The notes: a model not told the origin generated them from the letters alone. Positions 30,460 to 40,053 are shown, counted from the first letter of the stretch. The stretch is 64,000 nucleotides of DNA from Sulfitobacter sp. EhC04 (GCF_001650875.1 NZ_LXYI01000018.1:1-64000), one strand, 5' to 3'. Numbers and translations are program-made.

Positions 30460-31113
30460 TCAGCGGGTGGTTTCGGTCAGGCGGCGTTTGACGTAGTCGG
30501 TTGTTGTCCCGATCAGCGTGTCCATATGCGGCTCTTCAAAGAAATGCCCGGCACCTTCGACCTGCTCATGGGTGATGGTGATGCCCTTCTGCTCGTGCAG
30601 CTTGCTGACCAGATTGACGGTATCCGCGGGCGGTGCCACGCGGTCCGCGGTGCCGTTGATCACCAGACCGGATGACGGGCAGGGCGCGAGAAAGCTGAAG
30701 TCATACATGTTGGCGGGGGGCGCGACCGAGATGAAGCCGGTGATTTCCGGGCGCCGCATCAGCAGTTGCATGCCGATCCATGCGCCAAAGGAAAAACCGG
30801 CGACCCAGCAGTGTTTCGAGTTGTTGTTCATCGACTGCAGGTAGTCCAGCGCCGAAGCGGCATCCGACAATTCACCGATGCCCTGGTCGTATTCCCCCTG
30901 GCTGCGGCCGACGCCACGGAAGTTGAACCGCAGCACGGTGAAACCCATATTGTAAAAGGCGTAATGCAGGTTGTAGACAACCTTGTGATTCATCGTTCCG
31001 CCGAATTGCGGATGTGGATGCAGCACAATGGCGATGGGCGCGTCGCGTTCTTTTTGCGGGTGATAGCGGCCTTCGAGCCGGCCTTCTGGTCCGGGAAAGA
31101 TAACCTCTGGCAT
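30460..31113 (-). CDS. Alpha/beta hydrolase
   Basis: 217 residues. Oxyanion region HPHPQFGGTMNH, nucleophile elbow GFSFGAWIG, and a C-terminal GAGHFFEEPH histidine; the Asp lies in NGTADRVAPPADT. This short subfamily of serine hydrolases, often annotated as esterase, is common in Rhodobacterales; substrate unknown. Confidence 0.8.
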   Translation of the reverse strand: MPEVIFPGPEGRLEGRYHPQKERDAPIAIVLHPHPQFGGTMNHKVVYNLHYAFYNMGFTVLRFNFRGVGRSQGEYDQGIGELSDAASALDYLQSMNNNSKHCWVAGFSFGAWIGMQLLMRRPEITGFISVAPPANMYDFSFLAPCPSSGLVINGTADRVAPPADTVNLVSKLHEQKGITITHEQVEGAGHFFEEPHMDTLIGTTTDYVKRRLTETTR

Positions 31114-31167
31114 GGGCGTCCCTGTTTGCGGGTTCCAAATGGCTGGGCAGAATGGCGCGGTCTATAG

Positions 31168-31204
31168 TTGACGACTTCACTCAGGCACTTTAGAACGGTT
31201 CTAA
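31168..31204 (+). promoter_or_regulatory. iscR/suf promoter with overlapping palindrome
   Basis: A TTGACG -35 box at 31168-31173 and TAGAAC -10 at 31191-31196 are 17 bases apart. The perfect palindrome TTAGAAC-G-GTTCTAA spans 31190-31204 and covers the -10. It resembles Irr/ICE-type TTTAGAA..TTCTAAA operators, so repression by an iron regulator is plausible. The assignment to Irr or IscR is not resolved here. Confidence 0.65.
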
Positions 31205-31301
31205 TCTGTATGGGCCGGGCCGTAGGACCGGATCAGAAAAGGGATGTATGCGCATCACGCGCCCGCGTCAATCAATGCGGGCAGAATGGGGACGGTCGGA
31301 T

Positions 31302-31760
31302 ATGAAACTATCGACAAAGGGACGCTATGCGATGGTGGCGCTGGCCGATATCGCACTGCAACCGGGAGACAAGCTGGTGTCGCTGGGCGATATCGCGGAG
31401 CGGCAGTCGATTTCCTTGCCCTATCTGGAGCAATTGTTCGTCAAGCTGCGCCGCGCCGAACTGGTGGCATCGGTGCGCGGGCCCGGAGGCGGCTACAGGC
31501 TGTCGCGGCCGCCGTCGGATATCCGGGTGGTCGATATCCTGGCCGCAGTCGATGAAAAGGTCGATGCAATGCACAAGGGTGCCGGGGCCTCAGGCGGGTT
31601 GTCGGGCAGCCGCGCGCAATCGCTGACCAACCGGTTGTGGCAGGGGCTGAGCGCACATGTCTATGTGTTCCTGCACCAGACCCGGCTGTCGGACGTGATC
31701 TCGAACGAATTGGCCCCCTGTCCGGCGGTGCCGAACCTTTTTGCGGTGGTGGACGAGTGA
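31302..31760 (+). CDS. iscR: Rrf2-family regulator IscR
   Basis: 152 residues from MKLSTKGRY at 31302; a 5' extension to 31248 lacks a ribosome site. The winged helix and the GPGGGYRLSRPPSDIRVVDILAAVDE segment are intact. Unlike E. coli IscR there is no three-cysteine cluster; the only Cys is near the C-terminus (NELAPCPAVPNLF). Single-cysteine IscR is known in Rhodobacter and still binds an Fe-S cluster. It heads the suf operon and probably autoregulates it. Confidence 0.88.
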   Translation: MKLSTKGRYAMVALADIALQPGDKLVSLGDIAERQSISLPYLEQLFVKLRRAELVASVRGPGGGYRLSRPPSDIRVVDILAAVDEKVDAMHKGAGASGGLSGSRAQSLTNRLWQGLSAHVYVFLHQTRLSDVISNELAPCPAVPNLFAVVDE

Positions 31761-31810
31761 TGTCGTGTGATCTGAAGGCCGCGCAAGCGCGACACGATCC
31801 ATGGCTGGAT

Positions 31811-31862
31811 GGGGGACGCTGTCCCCCAAACCCCCTGGGAATATTTGGGGCCAAAAAGAAAC
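31811..31862. repeat. Dispersed intergenic element, copy 2
   Basis: Hairpin GGGGGAC-gct-GTCCCCC, then CCCCCTGGGAATATTT and GGGGCCAAAAAGAAA; the reverse order of copy 1. It ends 1-2 bases before the cysteine desulfurase start, so its AAAAAGAAAC may double as part of the ribosome-binding context. May attenuate between iscR and the rest of the operon. Confidence 0.65.
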
Positions 31863-31863
31863 G

Positions 31864-32961
31864 ATGAGAACCTACCTGGATCATAATGCCACCACGCCTT
31901 TGCGGGCGGAGGCGCGGGCGGCCATGGTTGCGGCGATGGAGGTTGTGGGCAATCCGTCCTCCGTGCATGCCGAGGGGCGCGCGGCGAAAGGTCTGGTGGA
32001 GCGCGCAAGGGCGCAGGTTGCGGCGCTGGTCGGCTGCAAGGTGTCACAGGTGATCTTTACCGGCAGCGCGACCGAGGCGGCAGCGCTTGCGGTGGCGCAG
32101 AAGGCGCGGCACGGCGGCAGCTTTTCGGCGCTGCCAACAGAGCATGACTGCCTGGGCGTGTGGGGCGAGCAGGCTTTGCGGTCGGTATTTGACCTTGAGG
32201 GGCGATTGGCACCGGATTGGCGCGCGGCGCTGCCCGAGGGGTTGGTGGCGGTGTCGGCGGCCAACAGCGAGACCGGCGTGATGCTGTCCGGAGGCCATGT
32301 GGCGGGCAGCTGGGCCGGGCATTCGGTGGTCTGCGATATCACCCAGGTCGCGGGCAAGATGCCGGTGGTCTATGAAGACGAAACGCCGTCCTATGCCATT
32401 CTGTCGGCGCATAAGCTGGGCGGGCCAAAGGGGGTGGGCGCATTGATCAACTTTACCGCCCAGGACCCTGCACCGATCCTGCGCGGCGGCGGGCAGGAGA
32501 TGAACCGCCGCTCGGGCACCGAGAACATCATCGGGATTGCCGGGTTTGGTGCCGCGGCAGAGGCAGCGGCACAGGATGTTGCGCGCGGGGCCTGGGACCA
32601 GGTCGCACAGTTGCGCGATCTTATGGAGGAGGCCCTTGCGGGGGCGTCAAAGAAGACTATTTTTGTCGGGAAAGAGGTGCCGCGCCTGCCCAATACCTCC
32701 TGCGTCCTGACCGACGGCTGGAAGGGCGAAACCCAGGTCATGCAGATGGACCTTGCAGGATTTGCCATTTCCGCAGGGTCGGCCTGTTCCAGCGGCAAGG
32801 TCAAGGCAAGCAACGTGTTGCGTGCCATGGGATATGAAGGCACTGAGGCAGCAAGCGCCATTCGAGTCTCGCTGGGGCTGGAGACAACTGAGAACGATGT
32901 TTTGCGCTTTGCCGATGCATGGGCTGCGAAACTGAAACGACACGAACAACGAGCGGCTTGA
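31864..32961 (+). CDS. Cysteine desulfurase (NifS/IscS-type)
   Basis: 365 residues from MRTYLDHNATTPLR at 31864. PLP-Lys lies in SAHKLGGPKG and the catalytic-Cys loop is SAGSACSSGKVKAS, the NifS/IscS class I form. It transfers sulfur from cysteine, and its location between iscR and sufB fits a role as sulfur donor distinct from SufS at the end of the operon. Confidence 0.85.
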   Translation: MRTYLDHNATTPLRAEARAAMVAAMEVVGNPSSVHAEGRAAKGLVERARAQVAALVGCKVSQVIFTGSATEAAALAVAQKARHGGSFSALPTEHDCLGVWGEQALRSVFDLEGRLAPDWRAALPEGLVAVSAANSETGVMLSGGHVAGSWAGHSVVCDITQVAGKMPVVYEDETPSYAILSAHKLGGPKGVGALINFTAQDPAPILRGGGQEMNRRSGTENIIGIAGFGAAAEAAAQDVARGAWDQVAQLRDLMEEALAGASKKTIFVGKEVPRLPNTSCVLTDGWKGETQVMQMDLAGFAISAGSACSSGKVKASNVLRAMGYEGTEAASAIRVSLGLETTENDVLRFADAWAAKLKRHEQRAA

Positions 32962-32979
32962 GTGCTGCGGGAAAGGGTG

Positions 32980-34512
32980 ATGACTTTGGACATCGTGAAA
33001 GAACATGACAACGTCAAGGAAGGCGTCGATCAGGATACCGTGGATGCGGTGCGCGAAGTGGGTGGCAAGTACAAGCACGGCTGGTCCACCGACATCGAGA
33101 TGGACTATGCGCCCAAGGGCCTGTCGCCCGACATCGTGCGGCTGATTTCCGAAAAGAACGAAGAACCGCAATGGATGACCGACTGGCGGCTGGAAGCCTA
33201 TGACCGCTGGCTGACCAAGAAGGAACCCACCTGGGCGATGGTGGATTACCCTGAGATCAATTTTCAGGATCAGTTCTATTATGCCCGGCCCAAGAGCATG
33301 GCGGAAAAGCCCAAATCCTTGGGCGACGTGGACCCCAAGCTGCTGGAAACTTACAAGAAACTGGGTATTCCGCTGAAAGAGCAGATGATCCTGGCCGGTG
33401 TCGAAGGGGCGGAGGACGCGCCCGCCGAGGGCCGCAAGGTGGCGGTGGATGCGGTGTTTGATTCCGTCTCTGTCGGCACCACGTTCCAGGCGGAGTTGAA
33501 GAAGGCTGGCGTGATCTTTTGTTCGATCTCCGAAGCGATCCGCGAACATCCCGAGCTGGTCAAGAAATACCTCGGCTCGGTCGTGCCGGTGTCGGACAAT
33601 TTCTATGCCACGCTGAACTCGGCTGTGTTTTCCGACGGCTCGTTTGTCTATGTGCCGCCCGGTGTGCGCTGCCCGATGGAACTGTCGACCTATTTCCGCA
33701 TCAATGCCGAAAACACCGGCCAGTTTGAGCGGACTCTGATCATCGCCGACAAGGGGTCCTATGTGTCCTACCTCGAAGGCTGCACCGCGCCGCAGCGCGA
33801 TGAATCGCAGCTGCACGCAGCGGTGGTTGAGATCATCATCGAAGAAGATGCGGAGGTGAAATATTCCACCGTGCAGAACTGGTATCCCGGTGACGAGAAC
33901 GGCAAGGGCGGGATTTACAACTTTGTGACCAAGCGCGCCGATTGCCGGGGCGACCGGGCCAAGGTGATGTGGACCCAGGTGGAAACCGGCTCTGCCGTGA
34001 CCTGGAAATACCCGTCCTGCATTCTGCGCGGCGACGACAGCCAGGGCGAATTCTATTCCATCGCCATCGCCAACAACATGCAGCAGGCCGACACCGGCAC
34101 CAAGATGGTGCATCTGGGCAAGCGCACGAAGTCGCGGATCGTGTCCAAGGGGATCAGCGCGGGCCGCGCGCAGAACACCTATCGCGGGCTGGTGTCGATG
34201 CACCCCAAGGCGAAGGAATCGCGGAACTATACCCAGTGCGACAGCCTGTTGATCGGCGACAAATGCGGGGCGCATACGGTGCCCTACATCGAGGTCAAGA
34301 ACAACTCCTCTCGCGTGGAACACGAGGCGACGACATCGAAGGTCGATGATGACCAGATGTTCTATTGCCGCTCGCGCGGGATGGACGAGGAAGAGGCCGT
34401 GGCACTGGTGGTCAACGGGTTCTGCAAGGACGTCTTGCAGGCCCTTCCGATGGAATTCGCCATGGAGGCGCAGGCGCTGGTGGCGATCTCGCTTGAAGGG
34501 TCGGTCGGCTGA
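32980..34512 (+). CDS. sufB: Fe-S cluster scaffold subunit SufB
   Basis: 510 residues from the ATG at 32980 (GAAAGGG upstream). The conserved beta-helix core is seen: [53 protein letters not shown], and a late [23 protein letters not shown]. SufB forms the SufBC2D scaffold with the neighbours. A 632-residue antisense ORF here is a shadow. Confidence 0.95.
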   Translation: MTLDIVKEHDNVKEGVDQDTVDAVREVGGKYKHGWSTDIEMDYAPKGLSPDIVRLISEKNEEPQWMTDWRLEAYDRWLTKKEPTWAMVDYPEINFQDQFYYARPKSMAEKPKSLGDVDPKLLETYKKLGIPLKEQMILAGVEGAEDAPAEGRKVAVDAVFDSVSVGTTFQAELKKAGVIFCSISEAIREHPELVKKYLGSVVPVSDNFYATLNSAVFSDGSFVYVPPGVRCPMELSTYFRINAENTGQFERTLIIADKGSYVSYLEGCTAPQRDESQLHAAVVEIIIEEDAEVKYSTVQNWYPGDENGKGGIYNFVTKRADCRGDRAKVMWTQVETGSAVTWKYPSCILRGDDSQGEFYSIAIANNMQQADTGTKMVHLGKRTKSRIVSKGISAGRAQNTYRGLVSMHPKAKESRNYTQCDSLLIGDKCGAHTVPYIEVKNNSSRVEHEATTSKVDDDQMFYCRSRGMDEEEAVALVVNGFCKDVLQALPMEFAMEAQALVAISLEGSVG

Positions 34513-34706
34513 TGCGTCAGGTGACCCTTCGCACCGCTGTCTCAAGCGCGATCTTCTTCGTGATCATTCTGCTTTGGCGTGGTGAAGGGTTCGGGCAGGA
34601 GCAGATGATACAGGCAATGTTCAGCACGATCATGTTCGCGCTGTTTTACGCCGCCATCCAAGTGGCCCTGATCATGTTTCGCGGTTCAGATCGTGACGAC
34701 AGTTAA
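34512..34706 (+). CDS. Small two-helix membrane protein in the suf operon
   Basis: 64 residues starting at the last base of the sufB stop (TGATG). Two hydrophobic segments (AVSSAIFFVIILLW and MIQAMFSTIMFALFYAAIQVALIMF) flank a short polar loop. Roseobacter suf operons often carry a small ORF here. Function unknown. Confidence 0.65.
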   Translation: MRQVTLRTAVSSAIFFVIILLWRGEGFGQEQMIQAMFSTIMFALFYAAIQVALIMFRGSDRDDS

Positions 34707-34735
34707 ATCCAGTTGGTGAGAGAGTTCCTTTCGCA

Positions 34736-35689
34736 ATGAAAGACAGCGCAACGTCGAATAAGAAAGCGTCCATGCGAACGCTTGAGGGCCGCTTGGCCCA
34801 ACTGCGCGAGGTCATCCGCCCGGCGCGGCCGCTGCGGATTGTGGATGTGGGCGCAAATCCGATCAACACGCCATCTTACGTCTCGCTTCTCCAGATGGGT
34901 GGGGCCGAAATCTGGGGATTCGAGCCCGATGAAGGGGCCTTTGCCGCTCTGATGGAAAACCGGCAGGAAGGGACGCACTACGTGCAGGAAGCCGTGGGCA
35001 AACCGGGCAAGGCAGTGTTCTATCCTCACCTGCGGTCCGGTCTGGGCTCACTTCTGAAAGTCGATGCCGAGGCTGTGGCCTTTCTGGGTCATCCCGGTTG
35101 GTCGGCCAATCAGGGCGACGGGGTCGAAATTGATGTCGTTGCGCTGGATGATCTGGATGATCAAACCCTGCCTCGCCCCGATGTGCTGAAGATTGATATT
35201 CAGGGCGGTGAAATGGACGTGTTTCAGCACGGGCGCACCAAATTGTCCGACGCTGTCGCAATCATCACCGAAGCCCGCTTTGCGCGGATATATGAGGGTG
35301 AGGCGCTGTGGGCGGATATTGATATCGAACTGCGCAGCCAGGGATTTGCCCTGCACAAACTGATGTTTGTGAAATCCAACGCGGTTGCCAATTCACAACG
35401 CGGCAAAATGCACAATCCACGCCTGCGCAACCAGATGCTGGACGGGGACGTCGTCTATATCCGCGATCCGCTTACCCTGCCGCAATGGAGCGACGAACAG
35501 GTCAAACAGCTTGCCATTGCGGCTGCGGGCGTATTCGACAGTCTGGACCTGACGATCTGGTGTATGGACGAACTTGTGCGGCGCGGCCTTCTGCCCGAGG
35601 CAGCACCGACAGAATTTTTCGACAAACTTCCCAAATGGCTCCGCGCCAAAGGGAAACCCGACATCGCGGCCCGTCCGCAGACCATCTAG
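34736..35689 (+). CDS. FkbM-family methyltransferase
   Basis: 317 residues. Motif I LRIVDVGANPINTPSY, the FEPDEGAFAALM acidic motif, and VLKIDIQGGEMDVFQHG are typical FkbM. It lies inside the suf operon between sufB and sufC with only a 9-base gap to sufC, although it has no known Fe-S role. Substrate could be a sugar, lipid or small molecule; either an inserted cargo gene or a novel link. Confidence 0.75.
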   Translation: MKDSATSNKKASMRTLEGRLAQLREVIRPARPLRIVDVGANPINTPSYVSLLQMGGAEIWGFEPDEGAFAALMENRQEGTHYVQEAVGKPGKAVFYPHLRSGLGSLLKVDAEAVAFLGHPGWSANQGDGVEIDVVALDDLDDQTLPRPDVLKIDIQGGEMDVFQHGRTKLSDAVAIITEARFARIYEGEALWADIDIELRSQGFALHKLMFVKSNAVANSQRGKMHNPRLRNQMLDGDVVYIRDPLTLPQWSDEQVKQLAIAAAGVFDSLDLTIWCMDELVRRGLLPEAAPTEFFDKLPKWLRAKGKPDIAARPQTI

Positions 35690-35698
35690 GAGAACGAA

Positions 35699-36454
35699 AT
35701 GCTGAGCATCAAGAATTTGAACGTAAAACTCGAGGAAGAAGACAAGCAGATCCTGAAAGGGGTCGATCTTGAGGTGCAGGCCGGCAAGGTTCATGCGATC
35801 ATGGGGCCAAACGGGTCTGGCAAATCGACACTGTCCTACGTGCTGTCGGGCAAGGACGGCTATCAGGTGACTGAAGGTTCGGCCACGTTGGAAGGCAATG
35901 ACCTGCTGGATATGGAACCGGAAGAGCGTGCGGCAGCGGGCCTGTTTCTGGCGTTTCAGTATCCTGTTGAAATCCCCGGCGTTGGCAACATGACGTTTCT
36001 GCGGACCGCCGTGAACGCGCAGCGCAAGGCGCGAGGCGAAGAGGAAGTCTCCGCCGCCGATTTCCTGAAAGAGGTGCGGGCCAAGGCGAAGGACCTCAAG
36101 ATCGACGCGGAGATGCTCAAGCGGCCCGTCAATGTTGGCTTTTCAGGTGGTGAGAAAAAGCGCAATGAAATCCTGCAAATGGCGATGCTGGAACCGAAGA
36201 TGTGCATCCTGGACGAGACCGATTCAGGTCTGGACGTGGACGCGATGAAACTGGTCGCCGAAGGGGTCAACGCATTGCGGTCCGAAGGGCGCGGCTTTCT
36301 GGTCATCACGCATTATCAGCGCCTGCTGGATCACATCAAACCGGACGTGGTGCACATCATGGCCGATGGCCGCATCGTCAAGACCGGTGGCCCCGAACTG
36401 GCGCTTGAGGTCGAAAACAACGGATATGCCGACATCATGGCCGAGGTGGCGTAA
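35699..36454 (+). CDS. sufC: Fe-S assembly ATPase SufC
   Basis: 251 residues, an ABC ATPase without membrane domains. Walker A MGPNGSGKSTL, signature FSGGEKKRNEI, Walker B MCILDETDSGLD. It powers the SufBCD scaffold. Confidence 0.95.
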   Translation: MLSIKNLNVKLEEEDKQILKGVDLEVQAGKVHAIMGPNGSGKSTLSYVLSGKDGYQVTEGSATLEGNDLLDMEPEERAAAGLFLAFQYPVEIPGVGNMTFLRTAVNAQRKARGEEEVSAADFLKEVRAKAKDLKIDAEMLKRPVNVGFSGGEKKRNEILQMAMLEPKMCILDETDSGLDVDAMKLVAEGVNALRSEGRGFLVITHYQRLLDHIKPDVVHIMADGRIVKTGGPELALEVENNGYADIMAEVA

Positions 36455-37734
36455 TGGCCCAGACTGCGGAAAAACCAAACCTGACAGAAGCGCGGATTGC
36501 CGCGCTGAGCATGCCGGGCAAGGGCTGGTCGGTTGCGGCGCGCGAAGATGCGGTGCGCCGCCTGCGGGCCACGGGGCTGCCGGAACGCCGGGATGAATAC
36601 TGGAAGTACACCCGTCCCGATACGCTGACCCAGGTCGCGCCGGAACCGGCGGCAGTGTTCGAGAACGACGAGGCACCGCTGTTTGACGGTTTGGACCGGT
36701 TGAAAATCGTCTTTGTCGATGGTGTCTTTGATGCCGAGGCCTCCGATGATCTCAGCCTTGAAGGGGTGCGCATCGAACGGCTGGCGGAGGCGGACAGCGA
36801 TCTGCACTGGGCGCGCGATCTCTACGGGACGCTGGAGACCAATGGGCAGACACCCGTGGCCCGCCCCCTGGCGGCGCTGAACACGGCCTTTGCAACTGAC
36901 GGTATGCTGATTCATGTGACCGGCGTGACAAGCAAGCCGATCAATATCGTTTATCGCCACGAATCAACCACTTCCGATGCGATCCTGCACCATCTGATCA
37001 AGCTGGACGCTGGGGCCGAACTGACGGTTCTCGAAAACGGACCTGCGGCGGCACGGTTCAACAAGGTGATGGAAGTCGATGTGGGCGACGGCGCATCCTT
37101 TCACCAGGTGCGCGCGCAGGGCCGCGACCACGAACGGCGTGCAGCCACGCATATCTTTGCCCGGCTGGGTGCGGAATCGACCTTCAAGAGCTTCACGCTG
37201 ACCGCCAACGGCGTCATGACGCGCAATGACTGCGTGATCGAACTGACCGGCGATGACGCATCGGCCCATGTGGCCGGGGCCTGCGTGGGTGACGGGGCGT
37301 TTCATCACGATGACACGGTCTTTATCACCCATGACGCTGTGAACTGCGAAAGCCGTCAGGTGTTCAAGAAGGTGCTGTGCAACGGGGCCACCGGCGTGTT
37401 CCAGGGCAAGATCCTGGTCAAGGCAGGTGCCCAGAAGACCGACGGCTACCAGATCAGCCAGTCGCTGCTGCTGGACGAAGACAGCCAGTTCCTGGCCAAG
37501 CCCGAGCTTGAGATCTACGCCGATGACGTCGCCTGTTCGCATGGCTCCACCTCGGGCGCGATTGACGAGGATGCACTGTTCTACCTGCGTTCGCGGGGGG
37601 TGCCGCTGGCCGAGGCGACGGATATGCTGACCCTGTCCTTTCTTGCCGAAGCGGTAGAGGAAATCGAGGCGGAGAACCTGCGCGAAGAGATCAACACCCG
37701 CATGGCCGCCTGGCTGGGCCGTCGCCGCGGCTGA
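36454..37734 (+). CDS. sufD: Fe-S assembly protein SufD
   Basis: 426 residues, start overlaps the sufC stop (TAATG). The C-terminal beta-helix has TGVFQGKILVKAGAQKTDGYQ and the CSHGSTSGAIDEDALFYLRSRG segment. It pairs with SufB and SufC; its final conserved helix EAVEEIEAENLREEINTRM-like is present. Confidence 0.93.
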   Translation: MAQTAEKPNLTEARIAALSMPGKGWSVAAREDAVRRLRATGLPERRDEYWKYTRPDTLTQVAPEPAAVFENDEAPLFDGLDRLKIVFVDGVFDAEASDDLSLEGVRIERLAEADSDLHWARDLYGTLETNGQTPVARPLAALNTAFATDGMLIHVTGVTSKPINIVYRHESTTSDAILHHLIKLDAGAELTVLENGPAAARFNKVMEVDVGDGASFHQVRAQGRDHERRAATHIFARLGAESTFKSFTLTANGVMTRNDCVIELTGDDASAHVAGACVGDGAFHHDDTVFITHDAVNCESRQVFKKVLCNGATGVFQGKILVKAGAQKTDGYQISQSLLLDEDSQFLAKPELEIYADDVACSHGSTSGAIDEDALFYLRSRGVPLAEATDMLTLSFLAEAVEEIEAENLREEINTRMAAWLGRRRG

Positions 37735-38222
37735 TGGCGGCGACACGCGATATCGTGGCAACCTACCGGGGGCCGGGGCGTGTGGTGCGTCGGCTGCTGG
37801 GGCAGGGCGCGCGCGAGGACCGGGCGCTGATCTATCTGATGATCGGCTGTCTGCTGGTCTTTGTGGCCCAGACCCCGCGTCTGGCGCGGCAGGCCTATGT
37901 CACCGGTGAAGATCTGGGGATGTTGATGGGCGGCACATTGATGGCCTGGCTGTTCATCGCGCCCCTGATCCTTTACGCCGTCGCCGCGCTGAGCCATCTG
38001 GCGGGCCGTGCCTTTGGGCGCGGGCCGGGGGGCTATGGTGCGCGGATCGCGCTGTTCTGGGCGCTCCTGGCGGCGGCACCGGTGATGTTGCTCTGGGGTC
38101 TGACGGCGGGTTTTGTCGGGCCGGGGATCGAGCTGAACCTCGTGGGGCTGTTGTGGCTGGGCGTCTTCGGATGGTTCTGGGCCGCCGGATACCGCGCCGC
38201 GATGGTGGAGCAGGCGGGATGA
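37734..38222 (+). CDS. Yip1-like membrane protein 1
   Basis: 162 residues with four hydrophobic helices. Start shares a base with the sufD stop. Residues RRLLGQGAREDRALIYLMIGCLLVF match short bacterial Yip1-domain proteins. Paired with a second one immediately downstream, both inside the suf operon. Role in Fe-S assembly unknown. Confidence 0.7.
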   Translation: MAATRDIVATYRGPGRVVRRLLGQGAREDRALIYLMIGCLLVFVAQTPRLARQAYVTGEDLGMLMGGTLMAWLFIAPLILYAVAALSHLAGRAFGRGPGGYGARIALFWALLAAAPVMLLWGLTAGFVGPGIELNLVGLLWLGVFGWFWAAGYRAAMVEQAG

Positions 38223-38797
38223 ACCCGGCATTGGTACAGCTGGTGCAGACCACCCTGCGCGCGCCGCGTGATGCGGCAGGGCAGATCATGGCGCTGGGGC
38301 TGACGCGTGACGTGCTCTGGACGGCACTTGCGCTGGTTGCTGTCGGCAATGCCGCCTTGCTGTTTGTGATATTCCAGACTTCCGATACCGAATTTCCCTT
38401 GCCGGGCTATGTCGAACGGCCACTTGCGCTGTTCGTGATCATCGCCGGGATGATGGTGATCTACGTGCATGGCATGTATTGGGCGGGGCTGGCCCTGGGC
38501 GGGTCGGGGTCGCTGAACGATGTTCTGGCCCTGGTGATCTGGTTCCAGATCCTGCGCGCCGTGGCACAGCTTGCGATCATCGTGCTGTCCTTTGTGTTGC
38601 CGGCGCTGGGTTTGTTGCTGTCGCTGGCTGTCGCGGTCTGGGGTTTCTGGATTTTTCTGAATTTCGTGGCCGCTGCCATGCACCTTGCCTCTGTCTGGCA
38701 GGCGCTTGCGGTGCTGATCGCGGCTGCGGTCGGGCTGATATTCGGCCTTGGGATCCTGTTGACGTTAATCGGGCTGGGCGCCCAGGGAGTCACGTGA
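38219..38797 (+). CDS. Yip1-like membrane protein 2
   Basis: 192 residues from the ATG at 38219 (ATGA overlap). Four to five helices; QLVQTTLRAPRDAAGQIMALGLTRDVLWTALAL is the typical first segment. It overlaps sufS by one base (TGATG). Fully embedded in the suf transcript. Confidence 0.7.
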   Translation: MNPALVQLVQTTLRAPRDAAGQIMALGLTRDVLWTALALVAVGNAALLFVIFQTSDTEFPLPGYVERPLALFVIIAGMMVIYVHGMYWAGLALGGSGSLNDVLALVIWFQILRAVAQLAIIVLSFVLPALGLLLSLAVAVWGFWIFLNFVAAAMHLASVWQALAVLIAAAVGLIFGLGILLTLIGLGAQGVT

Positions 38798-40017
38798 TGT
38801 ATGATGTAAACGCGCTGCGCCAGGATTTTCCGATCCTCGCGCGCGAGGTGAACGGCAAGCCGCTGGTCTATCTGGACAATGGCGCATCGGCGCAGAAACC
38901 TCAGGTGGTGATCGACGCGGTCACGCAGGCCTATTCGATGGAATATGCCAATGTGCACAGGGGCCTGCATTACCTTTCCAACCTCGCGACAGACAAGTAC
39001 GAGGCGGTGCGCGGCACTCTGGCACGGTTCCTGAATGCCGGGTCCGAGGATGAAATCGTGCTGAACTCCGGCACCACGGAAGGGATCAACCTGGTCGCCT
39101 ATGGCTGGGCCATGCCGCGCATGGAAGCGGGCGACGAGATCGTGCTGAGCGTGATGGAGCATCATGCCAATATCGTGCCCTGGCATTTCCTGCGCGAACG
39201 GCAGGGCGTGGTGCTGAAATGGGTGGATACCGACAGCACCGGCGCGCTGGACCCGCAGGCGGTGATTGATGCCATCGGCCCCAAGACAAAACTGGTGGCG
39301 ATCACGCAGCTGTCCAACGTGCTGGGCACCAAGGTTGACGTAAAGACGATCACGGCCGCCGCCCATGCCAAGGGCGTGCCGGTGCTGGTCGATGGCTCGC
39401 AGGGGGCGGTTCACATGCCGGTCGATGTGCGCGACCTTGGCTGCGATTTCTACGCCATCACCGGTCACAAGCTTTATGGTCCGTCCGGCTCCGGTGCGAT
39501 CTACATTCGCAAGGAGCGGATGGCCGAGATGCGCCCCTTTATCGGGGGCGGCGACATGATCCGCGAGGTCAGCAAGGAAAACGTCACCTACAACGATCCA
39601 CCGATGAAGTTCGAGGCGGGCACACCCGGCATCGTGCAGACGATTGGTTTTGGTGTGGCGCTGGACTATATGATGGCCATCGGCATGGAGAACATTGCCG
39701 CGCACGAAGATCATTTGCGCGACTATGCGGTGTCGAAACTGGGTGGGCTGAACTGGTTGCAGCTGCAGGGCACAACACCGGACAAGGCCGCGATCTTCAG
39801 CTTTTCGCTGGACGGGGCGGCCCATGCCCATGACATATCGACCATTCTGGACAAAAAGGGCGTCGCGGTGCGTGCGGGTCACCATTGCGCGGGGCCGTTG
39901 ATGGATCACCTTGGCCTGACGGCGACCTGCCGGGCCTCGTTCGGTATGTATAACACCACGCAGGAAGTCGATGTTCTGATCGAGGCGCTTGAACTGGCCC
40001 ACGATCTGTTTGCCTGA
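38797..40017 (+). CDS. sufS: Cysteine desulfurase SufS
   Basis: 406 residues from MYDVNALRQDFP at 38797. PLP lysine in YAITGHKLYGPSG and catalytic Cys in RAGHHCAGPLMDHLG define the SufS/CsdA class II type. It donates persulfide to SufBCD. No sufE, sufT/DUF59 or sufA follows; the cluster stops here and a convergent gene begins. Confidence 0.93.
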   Translation: MYDVNALRQDFPILAREVNGKPLVYLDNGASAQKPQVVIDAVTQAYSMEYANVHRGLHYLSNLATDKYEAVRGTLARFLNAGSEDEIVLNSGTTEGINLVAYGWAMPRMEAGDEIVLSVMEHHANIVPWHFLRERQGVVLKWVDTDSTGALDPQAVIDAIGPKTKLVAITQLSNVLGTKVDVKTITAAAHAKGVPVLVDGSQGAVHMPVDVRDLGCDFYAITGHKLYGPSGSGAIYIRKERMAEMRPFIGGGDMIREVSKENVTYNDPPMKFEAGTPGIVQTIGFGVALDYMMAIGMENIAAHEDHLRDYAVSKLGGLNWLQLQGTTPDKAAIFSFSLDGAAHAHDISTILDKKGVAVRAGHHCAGPLMDHLGLTATCRASFGMYNTTQEVDVLIEALELAHDLFA

Positions 40018-40018
40018 T

Positions 40019-40038
40019 CTCGGGGGCGGACCCCCGAG
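40019..40038. terminator. Hairpin between sufS and the peroxidase
   Basis: CTCGGGGG-cgga-CCCCCGAG, a strong symmetric stem without a T-run. It lies between convergent genes and may slow or end transcription from both. Confidence 0.4.
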
Positions 40039-40053
40039 ACCGGGAGTTTCGGG

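Noticed and set aside
32647..34545. 632-residue antisense ORF over sufB
   Set aside because: His/Arg-rich shadow of sufB, which is certain from motifs.
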